The position numbers and the translations under genes are program-made. 64,000 nt of DNA from Alnus glutinosa (Eukaryota > Streptophyta > Magnoliopsida > Fagales > Betulaceae). The notes below the pieces were generated by a model. It searched no databases. It saw nothing but the letters and a program-made list of their open reading frames with translations, and was not told where the DNA came from. Where the stretch lies: NCBI RefSeq assembly GCF_958979055.1, contig NC_084895.1, forward strand, positions 19,700,501 to 19,764,500, in the 5' to 3' direction. Position 1 is the stretch's first letter. The number at the start of each line of letters is the position of its first letter. Shown piece after piece: positions 45,595-57,025 of this stretch.

Positions 45595-48500
45595 ATGAGT
45601 CTTCTGAGTTGGAATTACCGAGGCCTTGGGCGGCCTCGAGCAGTTCGTGATCCTCGCCGTCTGGTGAAGGAAAAGAAGCCAACGTTCCTATTTCTGATGA
45701 AACTCATCTAATAAATTTGAAGATGCAAGAAATAAGGATAAAACTTGGTTTTGAAGGGATGCTAACTTTGGAACCTGTTGGTAAGAGATGAGGTTTAGCT
45801 TTTTTGTGGATGGATTCAAGGGAAGTGGAAGTCCTGAATTATTCCCTACGCCATATTTGTGCATCGATTAAGCTAGAAGGATCTGATTTCTCCTGGAAAT
45901 TTACTGGTTTCTATGGTGATCCTGATCGTAGTAAGCGGCAAGATTCCTAGAATCTACTGAGACATTTGAGGTCTTTCTCTCGACGGGAATGGCTTTGTAT
46001 TGGTGATTTCAATGAAATTGTTGATAATTCAGAGAAGGTTGGGGGATTATGGAGATTAGAGACGCAATTGGCAGGATTCAGGAATTCCTTGGCAGATTGC
46101 AACTTGGGGGATTTGGGATTTTCTAGTTCCAAATTGACATGGAGCAATAAGAGGAACTCGACTGATTTTATTAAGGGACGGCTTGATCGAGCTTTGGCAA
46201 CCCGGGGTGGTGTAGTCATTATCATTTCTTTGGAGTTGAGGTTTTGGCCACTCGAACTTCAGACCACAAGCCTCTTTGGTTGCGGTTTTCAACCACCCCT
46301 TCTCAAAAACGTTGGCCAAAATCTTTCAGATTTGAAGCTTAATAGAATGTGGATGAGGGGTGTTCAAAGGTGGTCAAAGAGGTGTAGGATAGGGGAGGTG
46401 AAGAGAGGAATACCATGGGTGGAGTTTTGTCTAAGCTGGCCTCCTGTAGTAAGGTCCTTACCAACTAGAGTAGTGTCAAATTTGGAGCTCTGGACACTAC
46501 CATTAACCGTTTAACACGAAATTGGAGAGATTGTAGAGGAATGAACATCTAGGGAATCTGGACAACATTAGAACTCTTCAGGACAAGCTCAACCAGCTTC
46601 TGGAAATGGATTATATTAAGTGGAGACAGCGTGCTAAAAGACATTGTATAAGGACGGTGACCAAAATACCAAGTTTTTCATGCTTGGGCCAACCAAAGAA
46701 TAGAAAATCCAATTTCATAAAGAAGATCAAAGATGAAGAGGGAAACTACTGGTCCTCCCAATAATGCATTGGGAGAGCTTTTTCATCTTATTTTTAGAAT
46801 CTTTTCTCTTCAATTGGCTCGGAGGGACTTCAGGAGCTTCTAGAGGTAGTGCAAACCCGAGTCACAAATGAGATGAACAACACTCTGATTGCCCTTTCCT
46901 CTCGGATGAAGTGGACTTTGCTCTCTCCCAGACGCAAACTCTCAAGGCACAGAGTCCGGATGGCTTTGGGGTATGCTTTTATCAACAACATTGGGCAACA
47001 GTAGGTGATTCTGTCAGGAAAGTGGTTCTAGACTTTCTGAATTAGGGCTATTTGATCATTCTTTGGATTCCACTTATATTGCTCTCATTCCTAAACTGGC
47101 CCAATCTATGGATGTCACTAATTTCCGCCCCATTAGTTTGTGCAATGTTCTATATAAGCTCATTGCGAAGGTGCTAGCAAACAGGCTTAAAAGGGTGCTA
47201 CCGAGAATCATATCCCCTCAACAGAGTGCTTTTGTCCCTGGCCGTTTGATCTTTGATAATGTCCTTGTGGCCTATGAAGCTCTTCATACGATGCAAACCA
47301 AATTAAGGGGCAAAAAGGGATTCATGGCCATCAAATTGGACATGAGCAAGTCTTATGACCGGGTGGAATGAGGTTTCCTTGAAGTAATGATGAGGAGGAT
47401 GGGGTTTGCTGATTGGTGGATTGACTTGATAATGAAGTGTGTGTCATCTGTGTCATATTCAGTCTTGGTGAATGGTGTCCCACAGGACAGGTTTCAACCA
47501 ACCAGAGGAATCTGACAGGGTGACCCCCTCTCCCCTTATCTTTTTCTCCTATGTGCAGAAGGTCTTAGTAGCCTTTTACAAAGAGCTAAAATGGATGAGA
47601 GAATCAATGGAGTTCCAATTGCTACTGGGGGAACCAAGATCACTCATCTATTTTTTGCGGAGGACAACCTTCTTTTTTGTAGGGGCAAACTATAATGAAT
47701 GGTGCACGATTATGGAGTTGATAAAGAGGTATGAAGTAGCTTCTGGTCAGAGGATCAACAGTTCAAAGACTGCCATTTACTTTAGTAGAAACACAGGTAT
47801 GCCATTCAGGGAGTTCGTTTGCTCCTCAGTGGGAATTTCTTCCTCTGCTAGCTTTGAAATACACCTTGGGTTACCTTCCTTGGTTGGCCAGTCTAAGACT
47901 AAAGCTTTTGCTCATATTCTAGTAGGGTCAAGAAGAGGGTGGATGGTTGGAAAGAAAGGTTTCTTTCTCTAGGGGGGAAAGAGGTCCTATTGAAGGCAGT
48001 TATTCAAGCTATCTCCACTTACTACATGAGCGTGTTTCTCCTTCCTTCAACTTTGTGCCAGCAGTTGAATGCCCTAATGAGCAATTTCGGTGGGGTCACA
48101 TGCATTAAGAGAAGAAATACCACTGGTTAAGCTGGAAAAAGCTGGGACAGCCTAAGAACATGGGTGGTATGGGCTTTAGAGATCTAGAGGTTTTCAATTT
48201 GGTACTGCTGGCCAAACAAGGATGGCACATCCTACAACAACCTAAGTCCCTAGTGGCAAAAGTTTTAAAAGATAAATATTTCTCTTTTTGTGACTTCATG
48301 CAGGCCTCAATGGGGAGGAATCCATCTTATGTGTGGCGTAGAATCTTTAAGGCCAGGGGTTGTTGGAAAGGGGATTGTCTTGGAGGGTGGGAAATGGAGA
48401 GACAGTGAGACTTTGGCTTGATCATTGGCTTCCAATCTATCCTTTTCATCCAGCTGTCTCTGAGGAGAGGGGATTGGACATGGGGGCTTTGGTGAGTTCA

Positions 48501-49701
48501 CTGATTAACAGGAACACTGGTTGGTGGGATCTCAACATGGTCAATTCTCTCTTCCCCGAGTCTGTTGCTGCTCAAATCTGTGGACTACCACTCAACTCAT
48601 TGGCCCAACCTGATAGAGCAGTATGGAAAGGAACCATTCATGGGTGTTTTAGTGTGAGAAGTGCTTACTAAATGGAGATGGTTAGGAGGGAGCAAGAGAG
48701 AGGAGAAAGCTCGAGTGCTGGGAAAATCATGATGTGTGGAAGATGATTTGGAATATGAAGATGCCTGCTACTATCAAAACTTTTGCTTGGAAAGTGGGTG
48801 CAAATCTGCTCCCAACCAAAGCAAATTTGGTAAGTAGGAGGATTGGCACAGATCCTCTATGTCCTATCTAAAAGTCCACTTTTGAGACCACATGCCATAT
48901 ACTTTGGGAATGTTCCTCCTCAGTAGCAGTTTGGCAAGAATGTAGCCGGAAAGTGCAAAAACTTGCTCTCTCCCAGTAGATGGAATGGACCTTTTAAAGC
49001 TCTTCAGTATCAATCTTGATTCTGAGGAATTTCTAGAGGCGCTGACCACTGCCCGTCTTATTTGGTTTCGTCGAAATACCTTAGTTTTTCAGAATGTTTT
49101 CTCTGCTCCGGGTTCTTTGGTTAGCAAGGCTACACAATACATCGAGGAGTATCATCAAGCTAATAGCTCACCACTATCAGAACCAGTTATGCAGGAAGGG
49201 AGCAACTCTTGGCAAAAACCTTCCCCGGATACGGTTAAGGTGAATTGAGATGCAGCTATAGCGCGAGATGTTCATAAGATGGGGGTTGGAGTGGTGATTC
49301 GGGATGCAGATGGTCTTTGTGTTGGGGCTATGGCAGTGGTTATTCCCCATATAACTGATTCAACTATTGTTGAGGCCTTGGGAGCATGGAGGGCAGTCTT
49401 GTTATGCCGAGATTTGGGGCTCTCTAATATTGTGTTGGAAGGTGACTCTAAGATTGTGGTCTCGGAGATTAATGGATCTTCCTAGTGCTTGAGCAGCTTC
49501 AGTCACATAGTTGAATCTACTCGGGAACAATTGCGGACTTTCCCCTTTGCTGAGGTGCAATACACGGGTAGAAATGCAAACCAAGCTGCTCATGTGCCTT
49601 CTAAGTCTTCTGTTAAGTTCAATATTAATTGTGTTTGGATGGATGAGACTTCCTCTTATATCCACAATATTGTAATTGGCGAATGTGGCCTTTCTCTTTG
49701 A
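45595..49701 (+). pseudogene. LINE ORF2 (endonuclease, reverse transcriptase, RNase H), broken
   Basis: Starts MSLLSWNYRGLGRPRAVRD, 14 bp after ORF1. An APE-type endonuclease follows (GFYGDP; CIGDFNEI near 45,995), then reverse transcriptase ([41 protein letters not shown]). The catalytic FADD motif is changed to FAEDN near 47,655, losing one metal-binding Asp. Next come a zinc-finger-RT segment (48,730-48,960) and an RNase H domain (VIRDADG, VEALGAWRA, LEGDSK, 49,279-49,600). Stops include TGA for Trp at 47,369-47,371 (VE*GF) and 49,246-49,248 (VN*DAA) and TGA for Arg at 47,513-47,515 (GI*QGDPLS). Frameshifts also occur. Confidence 0.9.
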
Positions 49702-50478
49702 GCAATATATGAGAATTTCTTTTCAAAAAAAAAAAAAAAAGTAAAGAGAAAGAGTATTGGATCTAAATGTATCAAAATTTTCTATTTTTCATGTTTTGTT
49801 ATTAAAGATTTTAGTATAAACACTTCCACTAACTACTTTGGAGGAAGTTCATGATCAAATTTCAGGAAATTACTCTTCCACCTTTGAATTGGCATAGAGG
49901 AAAACAAAAAAAAAAAAAAAAACAAAAACAAAAAACAAAAGCTTGTGCGTGTTAATTAAATCTATAAAAATATAAAATATGAAAGGCAATTACTTGTTTT
50001 TCTAGTAAACAATTGCTACTATTCAGATTTAGATATTGTAAGTTAAAATTATATGTGCAATATAACCCTACAAATCAAATTACTTTGGGATTTCATGCCA
50101 GTATATGGTTGTTGGAGTTCAAGAACTCATGTTCTTCAGAATGAAGCTCAGAATTCAGATGTTTATTCTATGGCCCGATTGACTTTTATACATTATAATT
50201 TGTAGTTGTTGTTTCTTCAATATACTGAAACTGAGTTGAAATTCAATATATCAGGCCAAAGCAGCTTTCAAATATAATCTCCCATGTATGTCTGTTATTT
50301 TCTGCACAATCACAAACCAATTTTTAAGTCAGATTTAAAAAGGCAGTAGTATTATATATGTGACTGCATAAAAAGATCTACTGCTATTAATCATTAAATC
50401 CATGTAATTTTTCATTATCCATGATGCTTTTCTCAAATCAAGAAATTTAATGGTAGTATTGATCTTTACGTATCATTT

Positions 50479-50638
50479 GAGTAATGCTATAGACTATTTT
50501 TTTTATCATTTCAAAGTTGATGTAGCGTTTAAAATCATCATTGGATTAAAATTCAATAGTGTTTCATGACAAATCCAATAATGATTTTAAGAGTCACATC
50601 AATTTGAAATGATAAAAAGATGGTCCCTAGCATTACTC
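50479..50638. mobile_element. Mutator-type MITE, copy D
   Basis: Best-preserved member of the family at 20,931 and 31,553: ends GAGTAATGCTA / TAGCATTACTC, inner pair ATCATTTCAAAGTTGATGT / ACATCAATTTGAAATGAT, imperfect 9-bp flanks GTATCATTT / ATATCCTTT. Confidence 0.75.
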
Positions 50639-51378
50639 ATATCCTTTAGTACTTAAGATAAAATATTACCCTTTCCACTCATGTTTGCCATAAAAATGGA
50701 AGAACTAAAATCGACATAAGAATATTTGAAAATATAATGAAGTTTTAAAGAAAAGGCTTTACCCTATCTATGAAGAAAAACATGGTTGCATTTATCATTT
50801 TCAATAAACAAAGAAGGAGAGACCTTTACAAGAAAAAATGGGTTCATGTCACACACAGATTGTTAGAGGGTTTTACTTGCTATGTAGTAGACTCATAAGT
50901 TCCACCTGTAAAATTGTTAATTTTACAGGTATAGCTGAATTGCAGGCAGATGAGCCTTGCACGTCCAATATGACTTGTAGAACAAGAAGTTCTTAACTTT
51001 TGGGAAGTTGACGGCGGGAGATTAACTTTTAAACACTTAACGTTTAAATCTAGTTGGCCTATATGTTGTTTTGGTTATTGTATAGTTTTTCGGAAACTCA
51101 AGAACAATGTTGAGATAAGTATATTGAACTAATTCTTACCAAAGTTCCAGATTGAATGAAAGTTATGTTCATAATCGTGCTCTACCTTTTTAAAAGCTGA
51201 GTTTTTTTGTTTTTAAAAAAAAAATATCAAACCTATTTTCTGTGAAGTCGTTTATCTAGAATAGTAGTAGCGACACATGGATATTATGATTAATGCAATT
51301 ATCTAGGCGGGAAGTTACAAAACCACTCCTCGAGGCCTATTTTGTGCTTCACCCACCTCAATAACTGGTTTTCTGGAG

Positions 51379-51537
51379 GAGTAATGCTAGAAGTCATATT
51401 CATGTCCCTCAAAAAATTAAAATCACCATTGGATTTATAATAGATTATTATTGAATTTTGATCCAATTGTAATTTTAAAAGCCATATTAATTTTGGAGGG
51501 ACACAAGGAGGTATAAGTATGACGTCTAGAATTACTC
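51379..51537. mobile_element. Mutator-type MITE at the D/E border
   Basis: Inverted ends GAGTAATGCTAGAAGTCATA / TATGACGTCTAGAATTACTC, with inner ATGTCCCTCAAAA / TTTTGGAGGGACA. Near-matching 9-bp flanks TTTCTGGAG / CTTCAGGAG. Confidence 0.7.
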
Positions 51538-52612
51538 CTTCAGGAGTGACATAACCACCCCGAAGGCGTCAGGTTCAGTCACCCTCACTAGTCCACCAAA
51601 AACCGAGCTACAGGGGGTGGCTGATCCACCACCCCAAGTTCCATTTCTTGATCTCAGGCTTATTTATCTACTAGCATATTTTTAAGAAAAATATTATCTA
51701 TATTGATGCCAAAACTACTTGTGGATGTTGCGTTAAATGGTTTGCATAACAAGATATGTGACTTCCATCATTGCATGTTTCCCTTCTCATTTATTTTGTA
51801 AGAGAAAACTAAAATTTCACTTTAATATGCAACAAAGGGATTTAATGATGATTATCAAAAGCCAAAGAGCTAAATTATAATTAGAGTATACAAAACAAGA
51901 GAATAATTTGAAAAATATAGCCCAATGAATCCACTAGTACCTAGGAGGGGGGTTTAAGAGGTAGTCACAAGAATAATGTGGAATTTAAAAATTAATCATC
52001 ACACAAATCATTACAAAAAATTATGAAACCAATAAATGAATCAACACAAGTAATTTGGTGATGAATTGAAAATCTTTTGAAGAACTCTTTAAAAGTAAAA
52101 CCATTCTAGGGTAACCAAACCTATGAAATCATTCCACTATAAAAGATTGAGAAATTGCAAGTTGTTTATATTTATAAAACCTTTGCAATTAACACACCTC
52201 TATATTAGACAAGTGACCCACATGACCTTTACCGCATTCGCTCTCCCAAAATCTCTGGACAATTATTCTACTTGATCTTCTTTTCTAGAATTCTGGTAGA
52301 CTTTGATTGTTATTGATGAATGATTATGGTTTACAACAAAGACTCTAAGAGAGAAGCAATTGAAAGCACAAGAACATGAGTTTTTCTCTCTTAGCACATG
52401 AAGAAATATGTTCTTTGTTTTTCGGAAATAATGCATCTTCTCTCTTGAAAAATCGCATTCCATAAGCCCTTAAATAGATTTGGAAAAGTAGCCCTCAAAT
52501 CTGAGATTCAGTTTCTCAAATATTGCATATTTTACATGCTTGTATGGACAGAAAGTGAGGAGCAAGTAAATTCTTGACAAAGACAAATTGGTGGTAAATT
52601 AAAAATAATTTA
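51538..52612. repeat. Partial segmental duplication copy E
   Basis: Matches the leader of copies A (54-905) and B, with a private 130-bp insert near 52,020-52,200. It stops just before the place where the H2A exon would begin. It marks the right end of the array. No gene seen. Confidence 0.85.
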
Positions 52613-52770
52613 GTTTAATGATCTTTTATTCATGAAGGGTGAGATGAAATATGAATGGTTTGAAGAGGGGGAAATTGTGACATCGCACATCGCTTGAGTA
52701 TGGGAATGTGAATGTATATGTATAAACGCACAATTTTTGACACAACACGTTTTATAGTCGTGATGTCCAT

Positions 52771-52845
52771 GAACCTATCATAACTCTGCAATTAAGCGTG
52801 CTTCTGCGAGAGTAGTATCATGATGAGTGACATCCTGGGAAGTCT
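52771..52845 (+). repeat. 5S rRNA-like segment in the 5' LTR
   Basis: Resembles the 3' two-thirds of plant 5S rRNA: ATTAAGCGTGCTT (A-box), GCGAGAGTAGTA (intermediate element), a GATGAGTGACATCCTGGGAA region (C-box) and AAGTCT. Several changes from the genic sequence and lack of the 5' end show that it is not a functional 5S gene. Confidence 0.85.
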
Positions 52846-53101
52846 GGTTAGGAGGAGCTAAAAGCGAAGAATATTGTGTCACTAAGGGTAGGTCGTTACA
52901 AATGGTATTAGAGTCATTGCCCAGCCAGAGATGAGGGAGCGTGCACAAGCCTATGAGGGTTGCCAGCGGGGCCACTGGGTCTCAAGAGGGGGTGATTGTG
53001 ACGTCCCACATTGCCTGAGTATGTGAATGTGAATGTGAATATGCTTATATGTATAAACGCACCCTTCTTGACACAACACGTTTTAAAGCCGTGACGTCCA
53101 T

Positions 53102-53176
53102 GAACCTATCAGAATTTCGCAGTTAAGCATGCTTTTGCGAGAGTAGTACCGGGATGGGTGACTTCCTGATAAGTCT
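53102..53176 (+). repeat. 5S rRNA-like segment in the 3' LTR
   Basis: Second copy: AGTTAAGCATGCTT, GCGAGAGTAGTACCGGGATG and GGTGACTTCCTG. Nearer to genic 5S at the start of the C-box, further away at its end (CTGATAAG). Confidence 0.85.
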
Positions 53177-53236
53177 GGTTCAGAAAATCCAAAAGCAGAC
53201 AATATTGTGTCATTAGGGGTGGATCGTTACAGAAAT

Positions 53237-53855
53237 AAAATTAATTTTTTAACACATCCTTTATAGAAACATCAAGTAAAAAAAATATCATGGTATTATA
53301 GTTATTGCATTATAAAAGAATTAGCTAGTGCTAAAGAAGAGACTTCCATGACCACACTTACTATCCTAGAATTTCATTTTACAAAATATGATAGAAGGTG
53401 ATTATCGATATTCATGATTTCTATCGCTGGAATTCACTAACATGAGATCTTTATTGCTTTCCATTCAAATAAAATTACTCTCTATTTGGTAATATTTGGC
53501 CATCTATACATATTTTGTTTTAGGTATGTAGATAGAAGGAGTGACAATCAATGGTTATGATAATGATAAAAAATTTGATTGACATTACTTTATGTATTGA
53601 GGTAAATTATTAAGTGCTCCATAAGTTAGAAAAAAAATGTATAAGAAACATTCTTTTGATGTTCCAGAAACATGTAAAAGTTGAAAAGTCTTCTTTTTTG
53701 GTCTAAAAGAAGATTGATAAGCATCCTAAGAAACAAGTTGCAACATGCTTTCTTTCTTTACGTTTAGGCAATTAATTTGATGACTGACAGATGGCTAGAT
53801 GGGAAAGAGAGAGAATAGTTAAGAAATCTTTACTAGACTTCGTGCCAAGGATTAT
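53237..53855. other. AT-rich intergenic stretch
   Basis: No gene or recognisable element seen. Confidence 0.4.
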
Positions 53856-54038
53856 AGAGAAATACTTGGTTGTACACTCTCATCCTACCACTATCCCACT
53901 CTTTTTTACGTGGACCAATAATATGAGAGATAGTATAGAGAGTGTAGTGGGACCCTGATTTTTTTAACAATATTATTGGTCCATGTAGATAAGAGTGGGA
54001 TAGGAGTGGGATGAGAGTGTACAACCAAGCATTTCTCT
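53856..54038. mobile_element. Foldback MITE
   Basis: 183 bp with arms AGAGAAATACTTGGTTGTAC / GTACAACCAAGCATTTCTCT and inner pairs ACTCTCATCC / GGATGAGAGT. The interior is also partly palindromic (GGACCAATAATAT). Short open frames across it are artefacts of the inverted repeat. Confidence 0.8.
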
Positions 54039-54292
54039 TCTTTATATTGATGACATCTGAGTGCTTTTTGGATGGATTTCCAGTACATATAGTTATTGGG
54101 ATCCAACTTTGCTCCCTTCATACCCTAGGCAATGTCTCAAGCACCATATAGATTCTTTAACATGCTTGGGCCATGTTCATTCTCACATCTTTTAAAACCA
54201 ATAAAAGACAAATTAAGTTCAATATGAATTGATTTTTTGGAGAAGGGGGATAAGCCAAAGATTTTATTCCGCTTTAGAAACCTTTTACGGAG

Positions 54293-54447
54293 AACTTCAT
54301 TTAGAACTTCTGATCTTTCATCACTTTCGAAAAAAAGTACCCAAATTTTAAAAAAAGTTGAAAGATAGATACCATAAATTGACACTTTTTAAAATTTGGG
54401 TACTTTTTTTTAAAAGTGATGAAAGATCATAAGTTATAAGTGAAGTT
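54293..54447. mobile_element. Foldback MITE, ACTTCAT family
   Basis: Arms include GATCTTTCATCACTTT / AAAGTGATGAAAGATC and GTACCCAAATTTTAAAAA / TTTTTAAAATTTGGGTAC. Confidence 0.7.
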
Positions 54448-54459
54448 TTTCTAACTTTT

Positions 54460-55112
54460 TATCTTGATATACAATTAAAACGTTCATTAAGGCTTAGCCC
54501 TTATATACTCTACGAAATTTTTAAAGTAATTTGATTCAAATAAATGTAGTTTAGTAGTTGTGACTTGTGAGACTGTGGTTGGTTTTTAGTGAAGTGTCTT
54601 TTGGGTTGAGTAATAGCTTTTTGATTAACCTATGGATTTTGGCAAAACATGGGTGCAAGTAAGGACATGGTTTCAAATGGATAAGAGTAAAGGAGATGAT
54701 GACCTAGTCATAGTCATGATATGTTGTTACATCAAGACACCCATACAAAATAGAAAAGCAACTTGGATAGGGCCACAAGACTTGATGTGTTATCATCAAA
54801 CACATCAAAACATTCACATCCGTACTTTGGTTAAGAACAAAATCAAGGAAAGCTACACACATGTGATGGGAATTTGCAAGGAAAGCCCAACCATGTAGAA
54901 ATTTTGGGTTATTTTCCAAGAAAATGTCGGCATATTTTCCATGCTCTAAAACAAGTTGGTTGTAACGTGGGTGTTGGGATAAAGAACACTGAATCCACTT
55001 TGATTTAATATTCTTCTTTACGCCATCTCCAACAGCCATCAGAAAAGCAGTCCAGCACCCAGAAAAGAAAAAGCAAATAAAACAACCGTAAAGGTAACGC
55101 AAAGGATATGGG

Positions 55113-55159
<47 letters not shown>
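54460..55159. other. Intergenic stretch
   Basis: Overlapping open frames on both strands at 54,632-55,102, but no recognisable domain, no intron or promoter support, and no codon pattern. Ends in a T-run and A-run (55,117-55,160). Confidence 0.35.
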
Positions 55160-55161
<2 letters not shown>

Positions 55162-55611
55162 CTTCATAAAAAAGTATTGAATTATATGCCGCTTTGAGAT
55201 AAGGATATTGAACTAATAAATGTCTCAAATTGAAGTATCTACATTTCCAAACGTTTTACTTAAGGGTACTCCGTTAGGATTTGCGGTTAAATTATAACGG
55301 AGTACCCAAAATACCCCTCTTTTTTTAGGAAAAAAAAAAAGAAAAAAAAATGCTAAGATTTAGGTGTTGGTAAGAATTTAAAGGAATTTACAAAAATACT
55401 TATGCCTAAATCTTTGAAAATTTTTATAATTTTTTTTTTTTTTTTTTTTTAAAAAAAGAAAAACACAGGGGTACTTTGAAAATTTTGGTAGGATTTAATA
55501 GCAAATCCTAATGGAGACGTTTGGAAACGTGAATATCCCAGTTTGAGACGTTTGTCAGTTCAGTACCTTTAGCTTAAAACGGAGTGTAATTCGATTTCTT
55601 TTTGTGAAGTT
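55160..55611. mobile_element. Large foldback element
   Basis: Arms of over 100 bp: left AACTTCAT...TTTCCAAACG, right CGTTTGGAAACGTG...TGTGAAGTT. Inner pair GTACTCCGTTAGGATTTGC / GCAAATCCTAATGGAG around A/T homopolymers. Non-coding. Confidence 0.75.
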
Positions 55612-55623
55612 ATCAATTTTTTA

Positions 55624-55794
55624 AAAAACTTTATTTATAACTCTTGATATTTCACAATTTTTATAATTAAAGACTCAAACTTTAAAAAGTGTTAATTCAG
55701 GGTATCTTTCAATATTTTTCAATTTCAGGCCTCTATTAGAATTTTCCGTTAAAACCTGTTAAAATTCTCAAAATACTCATATTTTTTAGGAGTT

Positions 55795-55833
<39 letters not shown>

Positions 55834-56108
55834 TTTTATTTTAAAAAAAAGGGATTTAGGTGTTAGTTAGAATTTAACGAAATTTGAAAAAATACATATG
55901 TCGGAATCTATGAAAATTTTTTATAATTTTTTTTTTAAAAAAAATACAAGGTTATTTTAAAAATTTTGATAGGATTGAACAGAAAATTCTAATCGATGGT
56001 TGAAATTGAAAAAAATTGAAAGATTGATACCCTAATTGATACTTTTTAAAGTTTGAGTACGTAATTGTAAAAGTGATGAAAGATTAAAGATTATAACTCA
56101 AGTTTTTC
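55624..56108. mobile_element. Large foldback element, related to its neighbours
   Basis: Arms include TTATAACTCTTGA / TTATAACTCAAG, AGACTCAAACTTTAAAAAGT / ACTTTTTAAAGTTTGAGTAC and TTAGAATTTTCCGTT / GAAAATTCTAATCG. Shares GATGAAAGAT and CTTTAAAAAGT-like motifs with 54,293-54,447. The centre holds a T-run of about 40. Confidence 0.75.
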
Positions 56109-56817
56109 TTTAAAAAAAAATGTTTTTTTTTTTTTTTAAAAAAAGACTGTCAAAAACAGGGAGGGGGGCTGGCAGGGGCCATGGCCCCTCCCAAATTTCC
56201 TAAAAACAAAAAAAATTAAGGTGGGAAAAAAAATCTAAAAAATTAAAAAAAAATATAAGGCAAAAATAAAAATTTAGTTTACTTAACCCCTACCAAAAAA
56301 AAAATTTCGGTCATTGGCCCCTGCCCATAAGAACTTCTGACTCCGTCCTTGGTAAAAAAGACCAATTATAACTTTTTTAAAAGAACGTGACAATAATAGC
56401 ATCTACTTGTTGGGAGCTCCACTAGAAGAATCTAGACAGTGACACTCGCAGATCAACCATCAGCAAAATTCAAGACGACCGACACTATTTTCGGAGTCAA
56501 ACTCTCACTTAATTTTTTATTATTATTATTATTATTATTTTAAGATGGCTAAACGACCAGTGTCATGGTTTGTGGGGACTCTTTACATCATCTATACTTT
56601 TCTTTATACGTCACTTATGATATGAATCAGTGACACGAATTGCATTATAAATCCTCAACTACTAAAATTCACATTAAAAAAAAAAAAAAGGAGAAAAAAG
56701 AGACATGACTTTTATAAACAATCTTAAAACTTGTGAAAGGCAATCATGAGCGACTTGTTTTAAGAAAAAAAAAAGACACATAAAAGACACGTGAAAAGCA
56801 AATATTGTAAATTTGAC

Positions 56818-57025
56818 AGATCTGAATCTTCTCAAATTATTTGTTCGAATTTAAAAAAATTCGGCTAGATGATTGTAAAAGATTACTTATAAGACCCACC
56901 TGATCAAATAAAAATTGAGTTGCTTAACCATTTATCCAGTCAGGTGGGTCCTATAAGTAGTATATCACAATCACTTGCACGTATTCTCTTAAATTCAGTC
57001 AGATAATTTGAGAGGATCTTAATCC
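56818..57025. mobile_element. Foldback MITE
   Basis: Arms TGAATCTTCTCAAATTATTTG / AATAATTTGAGAGGATCTT-like, inner pair AGACCCACCTGATCA / CAGGTGGGTCCTA. Related to 6,806-6,986 and 42,965-43,171. Confidence 0.65.

Larger units (their letters stand above)
43705..49739 (+). mobile_element. Near full-length L1 LINE (dead), private to copy D
   Basis: About 6.0 kb with a 5' region, ORF1, ORF2 and a 16-base poly-A tail (49,725-49,740). A perfect 14-bp duplication AGTAAAGAGAAAGA flanks it (43,691-43,704 and 49,740-49,753). Copy A keeps a related empty site (near 11,083). Both ORFs are broken by frameshifts and stops, so it cannot move by itself. Its size and both ORFs suggest it is not 5'-truncated. 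Confidence 0.9.
37207..51378. repeat. Segmental duplication copy D
   Basis: Begins within the H2A exon. Right flank (42,770-51,378) is of the A/D class. Private insertions: 42,788-42,964, 43,379-43,644 and the L1 LINE 43,705-49,739. Confidence 0.9.
52676..53231 (+). mobile_element. Cassandra TRIM retrotransposon, complete
   Basis: Two LTRs (52,676-52,900 and 52,997-53,231), both starting TGTGAC(A/G)TC(G/C)CACAT and ending CGTTACA, flanked by a perfect 5-bp duplication GAAAT (52,671-52,675 and 53,232-53,236). The 96-bp internal region starts with a tRNA-Met primer-binding site (TGGTATTAGAGTC at 52,903) and ends with a purine tract AAGAGGGGGTGA before the second LTR. Each LTR carries a 5S rRNA-like segment, the hallmark of Cassandra. 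It encodes no protein and needs proteins from other elements. LTRs differ at many positions, including a roughly 10-bp length difference, so the insertion is old. Confidence 0.93.

Noticed and set aside
51557..51640. GGGGGTGG(C/T) stretch as another GC-centre foldback (also near 110 and 12,460)
   Set aside because: Too short and without inverted arms. It is shared by the leaders of copies A, B and E as ordinary flank.
52771..53176. Pair of functional 5S rRNA genes
   Set aside because: Both lack the 5' third, have changed boxes and lie in the LTRs of a Cassandra element with a primer site and target duplication.
54632..55102. Overlapping 88- and 132-residue frames on opposite strands
   Set aside because: No family resemblance, no promoter or splice support, and no repeated copy to test conservation.
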